From Henricia sp. BOLD:AAB3569 (taxonomy: Eukaryota; Echinodermata; Asteroidea; Spinulosida; Echinasteridae), in contig JBBELK010000005.1 of NCBI GenBank assembly GCA_037783545.1, positions 248,001-312,000 of the forward strand: 64,000 nt of DNA. The letters are read 5' to 3'. Numbering within the stretch: the stretch's first letter is position 1; each line of letters begins with the position of its first letter. The notes beneath the pieces are model-generated. The model was given only the letters and a program-made list of their open reading frames with translations, had not been told where the DNA came from and did not search any database. This document shows, in pieces, positions 63,395 through 64,000 of the stretch. The position numbers were made by a program, and so were the translations under genes.

Positions 63395-64000
63395 CTATTA
63401 TTTCTCTATTTTATCCAATGGGGTGACACTTTTTGTGTAGAGAGCCCTATTAGGGCGACGCGCTTGGTTAGGGCGACAATTTGGTGTAGCCCCAATATTT
63501 TGGAAGTCAAAATCCATCTTTTTCAAATCGAGAACCATTTTTTTTTAGGTCTAGAAGCATTTTTATTAGGTGTGGAACCATTTTTGGAACCTCTGGGTAA
63601 CAGAAATTTGGTGTCCAATCGATGTCTTTTAGCCAAAATTTCGGTGGTCGTCTGGCAAAGTCTTACCGGCGTGTCGTCCCTTTGAAGCATTAAGTGATAT
63701 TATTTCTCTATTTTATCCAATGGGTCGACACTTTTTGCGTAGAGAGCCCTATTAGGATGACGCGCCCTATTAGGTCGACAATTTGGTGTAGGCCCAATAT
63801 TTTGGAAGTCAAAATCAATTGTTTAAGGTAAAAATCCATTTTTTTAAAATCGAGAACCATTTTTATTAGGTCTAGAACCATCTCTCTTAGGTCTGGAACC
63901 ATTTTGGGAACCTTTGGGTAACAGAATTTTGGTGTCCAATCGATGTCTTTTAGCCGAAATTTCGGTGGTAGTTTGGCAAAGTCTTTCCGGCGGGTCGCCC
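63395..64000. repeat. Tandem duplication, about 302-bp unit, cut by the window edge
   Basis: TTATTTCTCTATTTTATCCAATGGG...GGCAAAGTCTT.CCGGCG occurs at about 63397-63698 and again from 63699 to the end. Copies differ at scattered positions, and the second has a small insertion (GTTTAAGGTAAAAATCC). Confidence 0.92.

Larger units (their letters stand above)
49463..64000. other. Region upstream of POU6, no coding exon recognised
   Basis: Any POU6 promoter or untranslated exons should lie here on the minus strand, but nothing marks them clearly. The content is mobile elements, low-complexity AT-rich DNA (58.3-58.9 kb), a C homopolymer and other repeats listed separately. Confidence 0.55.

Overview
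The window is nuclear DNA of an animal. Genes are split into short exons with GT-AG introns of about 0.2-4 kb, coding exons are clearly more GC-rich than the AT-rich introns, and the rest is packed with palindromic and terminal-inverted-repeat elements. A long tandem array of HYR (hyalin repeat) exons, a class VI POU gene and the dense load of foldback elements suggest a marine deuterostome invertebrate (echinoderm, hemichordate or cephalochordate). I cannot choose between these from sequence alone.

Left third (about 2.4-24.5 kb, plus strand): one gene of 19 coding exons, reconstructed by joining splice sites in phase into 1318 codons plus stop. It predicts a type II single-pass membrane protein: a basic cytoplasmic tail of about 70 residues, one transmembrane helix (residues 71-96), a short stalk that includes a 27-nt microexon, thirteen HYR modules with one exon each, and a C-terminal FAMeT-like domain (Methyltransf_FA family) on the last two exons. 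Every intron from exon 3 onward is phase 1. The HYR modules alternate strictly between two sequence types (A B A B ... A), so the array looks like a duplicated two-exon unit. A poly(A) signal lies 110 nt after the stop.

Middle (24.5-34.7 kb): no gene found. It holds a 110-bp minisatellite, hairpin elements, a compound inverted-repeat element rich in AGTTGC/GCAACT, tRNA-like sequences and a dead Tc1-like transposon.

Right half (34.8-49.4 kb, minus strand): a POU class 6 transcription factor gene with nine coding exons (637 codons). A Gln/Thr/Ser-rich amino-terminal half is followed by a POU-specific domain on two exons and a POU homeodomain on the last exon. It is convergent (tail to tail) with the HYR gene. 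Its introns contain many mobile elements.

Beyond 49.5 kb no coding exon was recognised. The sequence is nearly all repeats, with a 49-base C tract near 57.6 kb and a roughly 300-bp tandem duplication that runs off the right edge. Several unrelated repeat families share TTAA-flanked TTAAAGG...CCTTTAA ends, which points to mobilisation by one TTAA-specific (piggyBac-like) transposase encoded elsewhere.
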